A stretch of 64,000 nucleotides of DNA, from NCBI GenBank assembly GCA_963828015.1, contig CAWHCD010000006.1:1054001-1118000 (forward strand), written 5' to 3'. The position numbers and the translations under genes were made by a program. Source of the stretch: CAVPUA01 sp963828015 (GTDB taxonomy: Bacteria > Actinomycetota > Actinomycetes > Mycobacteriales > Jatrophihabitantaceae). Of this stretch, positions 16,548 to 24,415 are shown piece after piece (the first letter of the stretch is position 1; the number at the start of each line of letters is the position of its first letter). The notes under the pieces are model-generated. The model did not search any database and was not told where the DNA came from. It was given only the letters and a program-made list of their open reading frames with translations.

Positions 16548-16982
16548 GTGGCGAGCGTGGAGGACAAGTACGTAGGGCTGGAGCGCGAGCTGTTGCGGAT
16601 CATGCGCCGCAGCCGCTCGCTCGGCAGCGAGGCCGCCGCCGAGGTGCACCCTGAGCTGGACCGGGCCGGTTACTCCACCCTTGACCGCATCGTCGAGACC
16701 GCACCCGCGCGCGCCGCCGATCTGGTTGAGCACTTCGGCATCGACGCCGGCGCGGTGAGCCGCCAGATCAGCCAGTTGGAACGCCTCGGTCTGGTCGAGC
16801 GGACGGTTGATCCTGACGATGCCCGGGCCCTGGCTGTGCGTCCGACGCACCACGGGGAAGTCCAGCTCCGCCGAGTCCAACAACGGCGGAACAAGCGCTT
16901 TCGGACGCTGGTCGGCGAGTGGCCCCGTAAGGACGTCGACGAGCTCACCCGTCTGCTCGGCTTGCTCAACGATGCACTCTGA
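16548..16982 (+). CDS. MarR-family transcriptional regulator
   Basis: A 144-residue winged-helix protein. The recognition region reads ARAADLVEHFGIDAGAVSRQ, followed by the wing LGLVERTVDPDDARALAVRPT, as in the MarR family, which usually senses aromatic or lipophilic acids and represses neighbouring catabolic or efflux genes. GTG start assumed; no strong RBS is visible. It lies just after the second AhpD-like gene and is the only transcription regulator in the catabolic region, so it may control part of that region (inference). Confidence 0.85.
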   Translation: MASVEDKYVGLERELLRIMRRSRSLGSEAAAEVHPELDRAGYSTLDRIVETAPARAADLVEHFGIDAGAVSRQISQLERLGLVERTVDPDDARALAVRPTHHGEVQLRRVQQRRNKRFRTLVGEWPRKDVDELTRLLGLLNDAL

Positions 16983-17005
16983 GCTCTGCCCCGCCGGCTG
17001 CTAGG

Positions 17006-17662
17006 TCAGGCCATCATCAGTCCGCGGACCAGGAGCACTACGCCGACGACGGCGCATGCGGTCAGCACGATCGCCCGCGAGTGCCGTTTGGTCCTTTCCA
17101 GCACGGCGTCGACGATGGTGCGGGCGAGGTCGGGGTTGGCGATGCAGATGACGAGTGCCGCGATCGGTATGGCGAACCAGACCGCGTTGTAGGTTCCGAG
17201 CGCAACGGCGGCGGTCGACACGTGCGGGTCGGTCGCCACGATCACGTTCAGCGCGACGAGGTAGAAGATGCCGGGCAGGTGGGTCAGCGGACCGAAGACG
17301 ACGGCCGTCCGGGTCGTGATCTCACGATCGAGGCGGGACAACCAGCTGGCATCGGCCGATTGAGAGCGGCTTTGCCGGTGGGTGGTTAGGCCGGCCCACA
17401 CCGCACACCCGAACAGCAAGACCACTACGCCGCCGACAATGTCGGCGATGCCCTTGGTATGGCTGCTGCCGGCATGCACGTGGACGCCGTGGAACACGCC
17501 GATAACCAGCCCGCCGAACAGGAGGGTGAACGCCAGACCGCCGATCACATACGCGAACATCAACCGGCGGCGGGAATCCCGCGCCAGGAGCGCCGAGACC
17601 GCCGCCAAACTCGTCGGACGGACCGTGCTCGCCAGGGCGAGCACGAGAATCTCCAGATTCAC
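17006..17662 (-). CDS. GAP-family (Sap/SfLAP) integral membrane protein
   Basis: A 218-residue membrane protein of about six helices. The start VNLEILVLALASTVRPTSLA and the TLLFGGLVIGVFHG region resemble the actinobacterial GAP family, whose mycobacterial members take part in moving lipids to the cell surface. The GTG at 17662 is chosen because it gives the usual ~220-residue length and begins right behind the stop codon (17664-17666) of the upstream DMT gene; upstream residues are not membrane-like. The cargo is unknown. Confidence 0.72.
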   Translation of the reverse strand: MNLEILVLALASTVRPTSLAAVSALLARDSRRRLMFAYVIGGLAFTLLFGGLVIGVFHGVHVHAGSSHTKGIADIVGGVVVLLFGCAVWAGLTTHRQSRSQSADASWLSRLDREITTRTAVVFGPLTHLPGIFYLVALNVIVATDPHVSTAAVALGTYNAVWFAIPIAALVICIANPDLARTIVDAVLERTKRHSRAIVLTACAVVGVVLLVRGLMMA

Positions 17663-17663
17663 G

Positions 17664-18560
17664 TCAGCTACCGACGCTGGCAACACTCGCGTCGCGTCGT
17701 TGCTCCTCGAGCATGGGGGTCTCACGGTTGGCCATCGTGATGAGCAACGCACCGGACAGCGCGGCCAGCAGCGCCGCGGCAGCGACGGCGACGTGCCATC
17801 CCGGCCGGCTCAGATACTCCTGGTACAGCACGATGCCTAGCAGCACGCTGATGGCCGGGTTCGCAACAGAGACCGCTGCCATCGCCGGCGCGAGCTGCCC
17901 GGTCGCCAGCGACAGTTGCTGGAGCAGGAATCCGGCGAAACCGAACCCGAGCAGCGCCCAGGTGTGCCAGTCCTCGGCAGCGGCGGCGAGTCCTGAGTGC
18001 AGATCGTTGAGCACGGGCTTGGCGAATGACGCGGAAAGGCCGTCCAGGAGACCGGCGCAGAGTCCGAGCACTGCTGCCCGCGCCGTGGCGGAGCGATGCG
18101 GTCCGTGCCACAGCAGGAGGAGCAGGACGGCCGCACTGATCACTACGGCTGAGATCAACAATGCGCGCGTCGATGCCTGATCGATGCCGGCGGCCGGATC
18201 ACCGATGAGCACGAACATGGCCAGGCCGACGACCACGATTCCGGCACCGACAAACTGCCGTAGCACCACGTTCTGATTGGTGAGCCAGTAGCCGAGCGGT
18301 AGAGCCCACACGATGGTGGTCACCATCAGCGGTTGGACCACGACGAGCTTGCCGCGATCCAGCGCGGCCGCCTGCGCCGCATAGCCTGAGAGCAGCACCA
18401 ACGTTCCGAGTAGCCACACCGGGACGATCGCTAACCGGACCAGGCCGGCAACGCCGGCCACCGCATTGCCCTCACGAGCTAGCCGGAACTGCCCACGCTG
18501 CTGCAGTGCCGCGGCAAGCGCGAAGCAGATTGCCGCGATAACGGCCAGTGTCGCTGCCAT
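17664..18560 (-). CDS. DMT-superfamily (EamA-like) transporter
   Basis: A 298-residue protein with nine to ten predicted helices arranged as two EamA-like repeats. Typical segments are VVQPLMVTTIVWALPLGYWL in the first half and VSVANPAISVLLGIVLYQEY in the second. It has a short polar C-terminal tail. Members export small metabolites or drugs. It is immediately followed by the GAP-family gene and is likely co-transcribed with it. The substrate cannot be assigned. Confidence 0.8.
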   Translation of the reverse strand: MAATLAVIAAICFALAAALQQRGQFRLAREGNAVAGVAGLVRLAIVPVWLLGTLVLLSGYAAQAAALDRGKLVVVQPLMVTTIVWALPLGYWLTNQNVVLRQFVGAGIVVVGLAMFVLIGDPAAGIDQASTRALLISAVVISAAVLLLLLWHGPHRSATARAAVLGLCAGLLDGLSASFAKPVLNDLHSGLAAAAEDWHTWALLGFGFAGFLLQQLSLATGQLAPAMAAVSVANPAISVLLGIVLYQEYLSRPGWHVAVAAAALLAALSGALLITMANRETPMLEEQRRDASVASVGS

Positions 18561-19039
18561 GGCGAACGCATCCTCGGGTCGGAACTTCGAACAGGGTAGT
18601 CGACCGCTAACTCATGAGCCGACCTCTGAAGCCGGAAGGCTAAGTTGGTCGCCCGGATCCCGCCGGCGAGCACGAGTCGTCGATCGGCGCGGCTGAAGCC
18701 CTTGGTTGCTTGCGTGCAGATCGATGTCGATGGCTGGCGTGCAGCCGTTGGCATCCGGGCGTGTCTCGCTGCGAGGCGCCGGTCGTCGTGATCTTCGGAT
18801 ATCGACGACCGGCTGGTCACCGCCCTGGCGCGTTAGCCGTGTCCCGCGCGAACTCAGGCCGTTGCTCACGGTGCTGGTTCGGAGGGGTCCAGGAGCGTGA
18901 CGTCGCCGCCGTACGCGAACGGTGCCTATCCGTCGATCTGTACGCAGAGCGCTGGGCATTCGGTTGGAGCGCGCATAACGGCACCCACCCAGAGCCACGA
19001 CAGCCGAAGGAGAGCAGCCCATAGTCGACGATAGGCGTT
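18561..19039. other. Gene-free intergenic region
   Basis: About 480 bp. Open frames on both strands are arginine- and cysteine-rich without RBS or family character, so none is called. No tRNA-like cloverleaf, hairpin terminator or repeat was recognised. It marks the edge between the accessory left part and the mycobacteria-like core. Confidence 0.5.
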
Positions 19040-20107
19040 TCAGTCGAGGTCCTGAGGCTCCATGTCGCTGGCCGGCTGGCCTGCGCTGTCCCAGTTGGCC
19101 TTGTTCATCTTGGAAGGCTGCACCCTCGGCGGCTCTCCCTCCTGCTTCGGGAAGTTGGGCGGGTAGGGCGCGTCGCCGAGCCCGCGGTCGCGCTCATCGC
19201 GATCGGCCCACTCCAGCAGCGGCTCGATCGACCAGACCGCCTCGTCGATTCCGGCATGTACGTCACCCAGTTCGGCGAAGCGGGCCGGCATCGTCTCGAT
19301 CGTGAAGTCGCTCATCTCCACGTCGGGCAGCTCCAGCCAGGTGACGGGCGCGGACACCAGCCCGCGCGGCGAGGCCCGCACCGAGTAGGCCGAGGCGATG
19401 GTGCGATCACGGGCGTTCTGGTTGTAGTCCACGAAGATCTGCTGGCCACGTTCCTCCTTCCACCAGGCGGTGGTGATCAGCTCGGGGGCGCGCCGTTCGA
19501 TCTCGCGGGCGAAGGCCAACGCGGCCCGACGGACTTCGCGGAAGCCGTAGCGCGGTTCGATCCGGACGTAGATGTGGATGCCCTTGGAGCCCGACGTCTT
19601 GGGCCAGCCGGTCGCGCCGAGCTCATCGAGCACTTCGCGCACCAGCGCGGCGGCCACCTTGGCCTCCGGCAGCGCGGTGCCGGGCTGCGGATCCAGGTCG
19701 ATCCGCAGTTCATCGGGTCGCTCGGTGTCGGCCCGACGCGAGTGCCAGGGATGGAACTCGACCGTGGACATCTGCACCGCCCAGACGACGTCGGCCAACT
19801 CGGTCACGCACAACTCGTCGGCGGTGCGCCCGGACGGAAAGCTGACCTCGACCGACTCGACCCAGTCCGGGGCGCCCTTCGGCAGCCGCTTCTGATAGAT
19901 CCGCTCGCCCGCGGTCCCGTCCGGGAAGCGGTGCAACATGCAGGGGCGCTCCCGTAGCGCCCGCACGATGCCTTCCCCGACGCTGAGGTAGTACTGGGCC
20001 AGGTCGAGCTTCGTCTGACCCAGCTCCGGGAAATAGACCCGGTCGGGGTTGCTGATCCGCACGACCCGCTCGCCCACGGCCAACTCGGTCGCCGGAGATG
20101 CCGCCAT
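19040..20107 (-). CDS. LigD-type polymerase/primase domain protein (stand-alone)
   Basis: A 355-residue archaeo-eukaryotic-primase-type polymerase as found in bacterial non-homologous end joining. It shows the metal motif LRIDLDP (D137, D139), FHPWHSR upstream, SGSKGIHIY and the third-acid region IFVDYNQN. It has no ligase or nuclease domain. It would fill in or add ribo- or deoxynucleotides at DNA ends. The ATG at 20107 is chosen over the long upstream frame, which is shadow; a -10-like TACCGT lies 7 nt before it, so the mRNA is probably leaderless. Neither Ku nor an ATP-dependent ligase is in the window. Confidence 0.88.
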   Translation of the reverse strand: MAASPATELAVGERVVRISNPDRVYFPELGQTKLDLAQYYLSVGEGIVRALRERPCMLHRFPDGTAGERIYQKRLPKGAPDWVESVEVSFPSGRTADELCVTELADVVWAVQMSTVEFHPWHSRRADTERPDELRIDLDPQPGTALPEAKVAAALVREVLDELGATGWPKTSGSKGIHIYVRIEPRYGFREVRRAALAFAREIERRAPELITTAWWKEERGQQIFVDYNQNARDRTIASAYSVRASPRGLVSAPVTWLELPDVEMSDFTIETMPARFAELGDVHAGIDEAVWSIEPLLEWADRDERDRGLGDAPYPPNFPKQEGEPPRVQPSKMNKANWDSAGQPASDMEPQDLD

Positions 20108-20114
20108 GCCCGAA

Positions 20115-20120
20115 ACGGTA
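20115..20120 (-). promoter_or_regulatory. Leaderless -10 element of the LigD-polymerase gene
   Basis: TACCGT (minus strand) ends 7 nt before the ATG at 20107. This TANNNT spacing places the transcript start at the start codon. Confidence 0.5.
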
Positions 20121-20152
20121 ACCGGTCGGGCTCGCCGTGGCAGGCTGGATGA

Positions 20153-20425
20153 ATGCTGCGCGAGCCAGAGGAGTACCCCGACGACCCCGGCGAGCCGTTC
20201 GACCCGGCCGATGCCGAGGCCGATCGGCGGGTGCTGTCCTTCGGCGGCGCGGCCAACCCGAACACCGTCGATGGCGAGCTGCAGAACATCTCCGCATTTG
20301 CATCGGCGGCGGCCCGGGCGACCGGCTGGCGCCGCACCGCCTCGCGCATCGCCGCGTTCGGCGGGCTGGCCCTGATCGGCCTGGTCATCGTCGCGACGCT
20401 CATCGTGTCGATTCGGGGTCACTGA
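20153..20425 (+). CDS. Small single-span membrane protein, function unknown
   Basis: 90 residues: an acidic, proline-rich N-terminal half (EPEEYPDDPGEPFDPADAEA), then one hydrophobic helix at about 68-86 (AFGGLALIGLVIVATLIVSI) and a short basic end. Codon third positions are almost all G or C, so it is very likely coding. It diverges from the LigD polymerase gene and is followed 29 bp later by msrB. No homologous family is recognised. Confidence 0.65.
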   Translation: MLREPEEYPDDPGEPFDPADAEADRRVLSFGGAANPNTVDGELQNISAFASAAARATGWRRTASRIAAFGGLALIGLVIVATLIVSIRGH

Positions 20426-20442
20426 GTTTCGGGTCACTGACG

Positions 20443-20448
20443 TAATCT
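20443..20448 (+). promoter_or_regulatory. Leaderless -10 element of msrB
   Basis: TAATCT ends 6 nt before the msrB ATG, and no ribosome-binding site is present there, so a leaderless transcript is likely. A short direct repeat (GGGTCACTGA twice, within 20416-20441) lies just upstream. Confidence 0.5.
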
Positions 20449-20454
20449 CGATTC

Positions 20455-20886
20455 ATGAGCCAAACCAACGAGTTGCCGCCGGCCGCGGTCCAGAAGACCG
20501 ACGCGGAATGGCGAGCCGAACTATCCCCCGCTGCCTATCACGTGCTGCGCGAAGCGGGCACCGAGCGCGCGTTCACGGGCGAATACACCGACAACCACCG
20601 AGTCGGGGTGTACCGCTGCCGGGCGTGCGGGTCAGAACTGTTCCGCAGTGAGGCGAAGTTCGACTCGCACTGCGGCTGGCCGAGCTTCTTCACCCCGCTG
20701 GCCGGAGACCGCATCATCGAGCGCGAGGACCGCAGCATGTTCTCGGTCCGCACGGAGGTCTTGTGCGCCAACTGCCACAGTCACCTCGGACACGTGTTCG
20801 CCGGCGAGGGCTACGGCACGCCGACCGACCTGCGTTACTGCATCAACTCAATCTCGACCACGTTCGAAGAAGAGCCGGCGAACTAA
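20455..20886 (+). CDS. msrB: Peptide-methionine (R)-S-oxide reductase
   Basis: A 143-residue MsrB that reduces methionine-R-sulfoxide in oxidised proteins. The structural zinc is held by two CxxC pairs (C55/C58 and C104/C107). The active-site cysteine is C129 in RYCINS, with GWPSF and GHVF forming the pocket; C73 may resolve the sulfenic acid. The length is normal for the single-domain form, and no MsrA is attached. The position before the haem genes matches M. tuberculosis Rv2674 by recalled synteny. Confidence 0.95.
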   Translation: MSQTNELPPAAVQKTDAEWRAELSPAAYHVLREAGTERAFTGEYTDNHRVGVYRCRACGSELFRSEAKFDSHCGWPSFFTPLAGDRIIEREDRSMFSVRTEVLCANCHSHLGHVFAGEGYGTPTDLRYCINSISTTFEEEPAN

Positions 20887-20982
20887 CCGCCGCCCGCGCG
20901 GCCACGCGCGTCCTTGGGCCAAGATCAAGAGAATTCCGCGTTATATTCGGCAATTCTGTTGCGCTGCCCAATTCCGGTTTGG

Positions 20983-20988
20983 TATAGT
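20983..20988 (+). promoter_or_regulatory. -10 element of the DUF222/HNH gene
   Basis: TATAGT ends 7 nt before the ATG at 20996, so the mRNA should be leaderless. Its last base is the first base of the SOS box, so LexA bound there would cover the transcription start. Confidence 0.55.
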
Positions 20989-21003
20989 CGAACGTATGTT
21001 CGA
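20988..21003. promoter_or_regulatory. SOS box (LexA site) over the DUF222/HNH start codon
   Basis: TCGAAC-GTAT-GTTCGA matches the actinobacterial LexA consensus TCGAAC-N4-GTTCGA at all 12 defined positions. It covers the ATG at 20996. The cognate lexA gene is in this same window (61971). Confidence 0.85.
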
Positions 21004-22285
21004 TAGTCTACTTGAACTGCTGGACCGCCTCGATGCCGTGGTGGACGGGCTGCTGACTGTTGACCTCGCTGCGTTGGATTCCGCGGCATCGCTGGAGGTG
21101 GCGCGGCGCTCGGCGGTCGTGGATCGCCGCCTGGGTGCGGTCCGTCATCGGGTGGTGGCGGCCCTGGGTTCTCAGGGAGTGGCGACCGAGCGGGGCTACA
21201 AGGACACGGCCGCCCTGGTCCAGGAGTTGTGGAACGTCACGCCGGGTGTGGCTCGGCGTGAGGTCGCGTTGGCGGCTGAGTTAGCCCCGCGGCCAGGATT
21301 GAGCGGTGCGGCGTTGGCGCCGATCTTCCCGGTCACCGCCGCTGCTGAAGCGGCCGGTGAGCTTTCGGCGGCGCATGCGAAGGTAATCATCGACGCCGTC
21401 AACAAACTCCCCAACGACCTGGCCGCGGACTGGGACGATGGCCTGGAAGCTGACCTGGTCGCTTCGGCCCGCACCTTCGACCCGGGTCAGCTCGCGAAGC
21501 TGGCCAGTCGGCATTTGGATCATCTGGATCCGGACGGGACCCTGCGCGAGGAGAAGTACCGTGACCAGCACCGCGGGTTCACCCCGACCCAGCGCGCCGA
21601 CGGCTCCGGGCACCTGGAGGGCGAGTTAACCGCCCCGTGCATGCAAGCGCTGCTCGCCGTGCTGGACCCGCTGGCCGGCCCGGCACCAGCGGAGGACGGC
21701 ACCCCCGATCCGCGCACCGCCGCGCAGCGCCGCCACGACGGGCTGGAAGCGGCGCTGCGGCTGGTCCTGCGGGCCAAGGAACTGCCCGACGTCGGCGGCA
21801 CCGTGGCCACGGTGCTGCTGACCGCGACGGTCGATCAATGGGACTCCGAGACCGGGTTGGTCACCACCGGCCACGGGTCACTGATCTCCGTCGCCCAGGC
21901 CAAGCGGATCACCGGCGGCGATCCACTCGTCGTCCCCGTCGTCATCGGGAAGGCGGACGGGATCATCGCCTACAGCACCGGCCAACGTCTGTTCAACCGC
22001 CACCAACGCTGCGCGATCTACGCCCGGGACAAGGGTTGCACGTGGCCCGGCTGTGATGCCCCGCCGGTCTGGTGCGAAATCCATCATGTCGAAGGGTGGA
22101 TCAAAACCCGACGAACGTCCGTCGACAGCGGCGCCCTCTTATGTTCCCGACACCACCAGAATCTCGACTTCAACGGCTGGGTCGGAATCATGATCAACGG
22201 CCGACCCCACTACGTCCCACTCGCGACTGTCGACCCCGACCAGATCCCCCGCCGCAACACCCTGCACGACACCCTGCTGACTTGA
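20996..22285 (+). CDS. DUF222/HNH endonuclease-domain protein (13E12 repeat family)
   Basis: A 429-residue protein with an N-terminal DUF222 helical region (about 30-330) and a C-terminal HNH nuclease domain. The HNH part shows CTWPGCDAPPVWCEIHHVEGW and LLCSRHHQNLDF, including both zinc cysteine pairs and the catalytic histidine. The family is the 13E12 repeat group of mycobacteria, often in many copies per genome and partly under LexA control. Here a perfect SOS box covers the start codon, so DNA damage should induce it. The upstream extension of the frame (to 20648) overlaps msrB and is not used. Biochemical function is unproven. Confidence 0.85.
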   Translation: MFDSLLELLDRLDAVVDGLLTVDLAALDSAASLEVARRSAVVDRRLGAVRHRVVAALGSQGVATERGYKDTAALVQELWNVTPGVARREVALAAELAPRPGLSGAALAPIFPVTAAAEAAGELSAAHAKVIIDAVNKLPNDLAADWDDGLEADLVASARTFDPGQLAKLASRHLDHLDPDGTLREEKYRDQHRGFTPTQRADGSGHLEGELTAPCMQALLAVLDPLAGPAPAEDGTPDPRTAAQRRHDGLEAALRLVLRAKELPDVGGTVATVLLTATVDQWDSETGLVTTGHGSLISVAQAKRITGGDPLVVPVVIGKADGIIAYSTGQRLFNRHQRCAIYARDKGCTWPGCDAPPVWCEIHHVEGWIKTRRTSVDSGALLCSRHHQNLDFNGWVGIMINGRPHYVPLATVDPDQIPRRNTLHDTLLT

Positions 22286-22325
22286 CCAGACCTGAGCGAG
22301 GTCGGTCGACGCTAGGCCAGCACCA

Positions 22326-23021
22326 CTAGGGCAGCGCCGCGATCAGGTCGCTGACGTTGCGGCGGGTGCCGGTGTAGAACGGCACCTCTTCGCGCACGTG
22401 GCGGCGGGTCTCTGACGCCCGCAGGTGACGCATCAGGTCGACGATGCGATGCAACTCATCGGCCTCGAAGGCCAGCATCCACTCGTAGTCGCCCAGTGCA
22501 AAGGAGGCGACCGTGTTGGCCCGCACGTCCGGGTACTCGCGAGCCAGCTTGCCGTGTTCGGCCAGCAACGCGCGCCGCTCGTCATCGGGTAGCAGGTACC
22601 ACTCGTAGGAGCGCACGAACGGGTACACGCACACGTAGGCACGGGGAAACTCATCGGCCAGGAACGCCGGGACGTGGCTCTTGTTGAACTCGGCCGGGCG
22701 GTGCAGGGCCATGTTGGACCAGACCGGGCGCAGCCGTCGACCCAGCGCCGTACGGCGCAGCCGCGAATAGGCGTCCTGCAACGCCTCGGCCGTACTCGCA
22801 TGCCACCAGATCATCAGGTCGGCATCGGCGCGCAACGCGCTGACGTCATAGGTGCCGCGGACCGTGACGTCCTTGGCCGCCAGCTGCTCGAACAAACCGG
22901 CCACCTCATCGACCAGCGCGGACCGGTCGCCGTCACCGATCGGGTCCTCGACCCGGAACACCGACCAGGCGGTGTAGCGGATCACGTCGTTGAGTTCGCG
23001 CGCCTGCTTGCCATCAACCAT
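22326..23021 (-). CDS. hemQ: Coproheme decarboxylase HemQ
   Basis: A 231-residue member of the chlorite-dismutase-like family that converts coproheme III to haem b with peroxide, the last step of the coproporphyrin-dependent route. The catalytic tyrosine is Y133 in CVYPFVRSYEWYLLP, and the proximal histidine is most likely H156 in AEHGKLAREY. The conserved SFALGDYEWMLAFE segment follows. The ATG at 23021 is chosen; the extension to 23093 overlaps hemY. It lies 5 bp behind hemY, and the order hemE-hemY-hemQ is one leftward operon. Confidence 0.94.
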   Translation of the reverse strand: MVDGKQARELNDVIRYTAWSVFRVEDPIGDGDRSALVDEVAGLFEQLAAKDVTVRGTYDVSALRADADLMIWWHASTAEALQDAYSRLRRTALGRRLRPVWSNMALHRPAEFNKSHVPAFLADEFPRAYVCVYPFVRSYEWYLLPDDERRALLAEHGKLAREYPDVRANTVASFALGDYEWMLAFEADELHRIVDLMRHLRASETRRHVREEVPFYTGTRRNVSDLIAALP

Positions 23022-23026
23022 GCCCG

Positions 23027-24415
23027 CTATTGTCCCCGACGCTCCGCGGAGGCGACGACGTGGCTGGCCGCCCGGTGGGCCGAGGCGATACACGCGGGGA
23101 TGCCGACCCCGTCATAGGCCGCGCCGCACACGGCCAAGCCGGGAATCGACTCGACAGCGCTGCGAATCCTGATCACCGCCTCGACGTGGCCGACCGCATA
23201 CTGCGGCAGACCCCCGCCCCAGCGAGTAACCCGGGCGTCGACCGGTTCGGCCGATATACCGGCCAACGTGACCAGGTCGTCACGGGCCAGCGTGACCAGT
23301 TCGGCATCCTCACGTTGCAGCTCGTGGGTCTCGCCGATGCGCCCGATCGAGGCCCGCAACAGGCTCAGCCCCGCCGGCGCCCCGGGCCATTTCTGCGAGG
23401 AGATCGTCACCGCCTTCACCGCGAAGCGTCGGTCGGCAACAAGCAGGCCGCTGCCCTGGGGCAGCACGATGTCGCGGTAGGCCAACGACACGATGGCCAT
23501 GCTGCTGGATTCGATCGCGCCCAGCTCGGCACTGGCCGTGGGCACCAGCTCCCGCAGCAGCCGGGCCGCCTTCGCGGGCGGGACGGCGACCACTACCGCG
23601 TCGGCCTCGATCAACTCCGGGTGGGACACCGCGCCGCACCGCAACCGGAACCCGGTCGGGGTCCGCTCGATCGCCGCCACGGTGACGTCGGTACGCACGT
23701 CGAAACGACCGTGCCGGGCGATCGCGGGCGCCAACTGACCCAGTCCGCCGGCTAGGGAGACGAAGACCGGATCGGTCGACGTAGCCCGGGCGCCGTTGGC
23801 CGTGACGACGCGAGCAGCGTCGACCAACGAGCCGCCCACAGCCGCGAGCCGCGCGGCCAGCGCCGGGACCGTTGCCCGCAGCGAGAGCTGGTCGGCCCGG
23901 CCGGCGTAGACGCCCCCGAGCAGGGGTTCGACAAGTCGGTCCAGCACCTCGCGGCCCAGCCGTTGCTCAACCAGCTCACCGACGGAGATGTCGTGATCGA
24001 GGCGCGGCAGACTCGGCGCGGTCGGTTCGCTCGCGATCCGCTGCACGGTCTCATCACTGAACAGGCCGCTGACGCGGGCGGACTCGGCGTCGGCCGGCAC
24101 GCCCATCAACGTGTTGGCCGGCAACGGATGCGGCGCTCCACCGGCGAAGATCCGGGCGCTGGTGGTCAACGGGGTGATCAGCGACCGGCCGAGGCCGACG
24201 CCGTGCAGCAGGTCGAGCCCCTCGGGTCGGCGGGCCAGCAGGGCCTCGGCGCCCACGTCGACCGGTTCCCCGGCCAGCTCGGCCACCCGCAGCTTGCCGC
24301 CCAGGCGCGCGGACCCCTCGAGCAGCAGGATGCTGGCCGTCGGCAACCGGCGGCCCAGCTCGTGCGCGGCGGCCAGACCGGATATGCCACCGCCGATGAC
24401 GACGACGCGGGTCAT
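23027..24415 (-). CDS. hemY: Coproporphyrinogen III/protoporphyrinogen oxidase
   Basis: A 462-residue flavoprotein that removes six electrons from the porphyrinogen ring using O2. The FAD-binding start is VVVIGGGISGLAAAHELG, with an RLGGKLR acidic/glycine segment and the C-terminal GVGIPACIASAH that closes over the flavin. With HemQ in the same operon, the natural substrate is expected to be coproporphyrinogen III (also named CgoX). The ATG at 24413-24415 shares one base with the hemE stop codon, so translation is coupled. Confidence 0.93.
   Translation of the reverse strand: MTRVVVIGGGISGLAAAHELGRRLPTASILLLEGSARLGGKLRVAELAGEPVDVGAEALLARRPEGLDLLHGVGLGRSLITPLTTSARIFAGGAPHPLPANTLMGVPADAESARVSGLFSDETVQRIASEPTAPSLPRLDHDISVGELVEQRLGREVLDRLVEPLLGGVYAGRADQLSLRATVPALAARLAAVGGSLVDAARVVTANGARATSTDPVFVSLAGGLGQLAPAIARHGRFDVRTDVTVAAIERTPTGFRLRCGAVSHPELIEADAVVVAVPPAKAARLLRELVPTASAELGAIESSSMAIVSLAYRDIVLPQGSGLLVADRRFAVKAVTISSQKWPGAPAGLSLLRASIGRIGETHELQREDAELVTLARDDLVTLAGISAEPVDARVTRWGGGLPQYAVGHVEAVIRIRSAVESIPGLAVCGAAYDGVGIPACIASAHRAASHVVASAERRGQ

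Noticed and set aside
18612..19022. Possible gene of about 136 codons in the 18.6-19.0 kb gap
   Set aside because: No RBS, unusual Arg/Cys composition and no homology pattern; overlapping frames on both strands are equally open.
20648..20995. Upstream extension of the DUF222/HNH frame
   Set aside because: It overlaps msrB, has no conserved sequence, and the promoter plus SOS box define the ATG at 20996.
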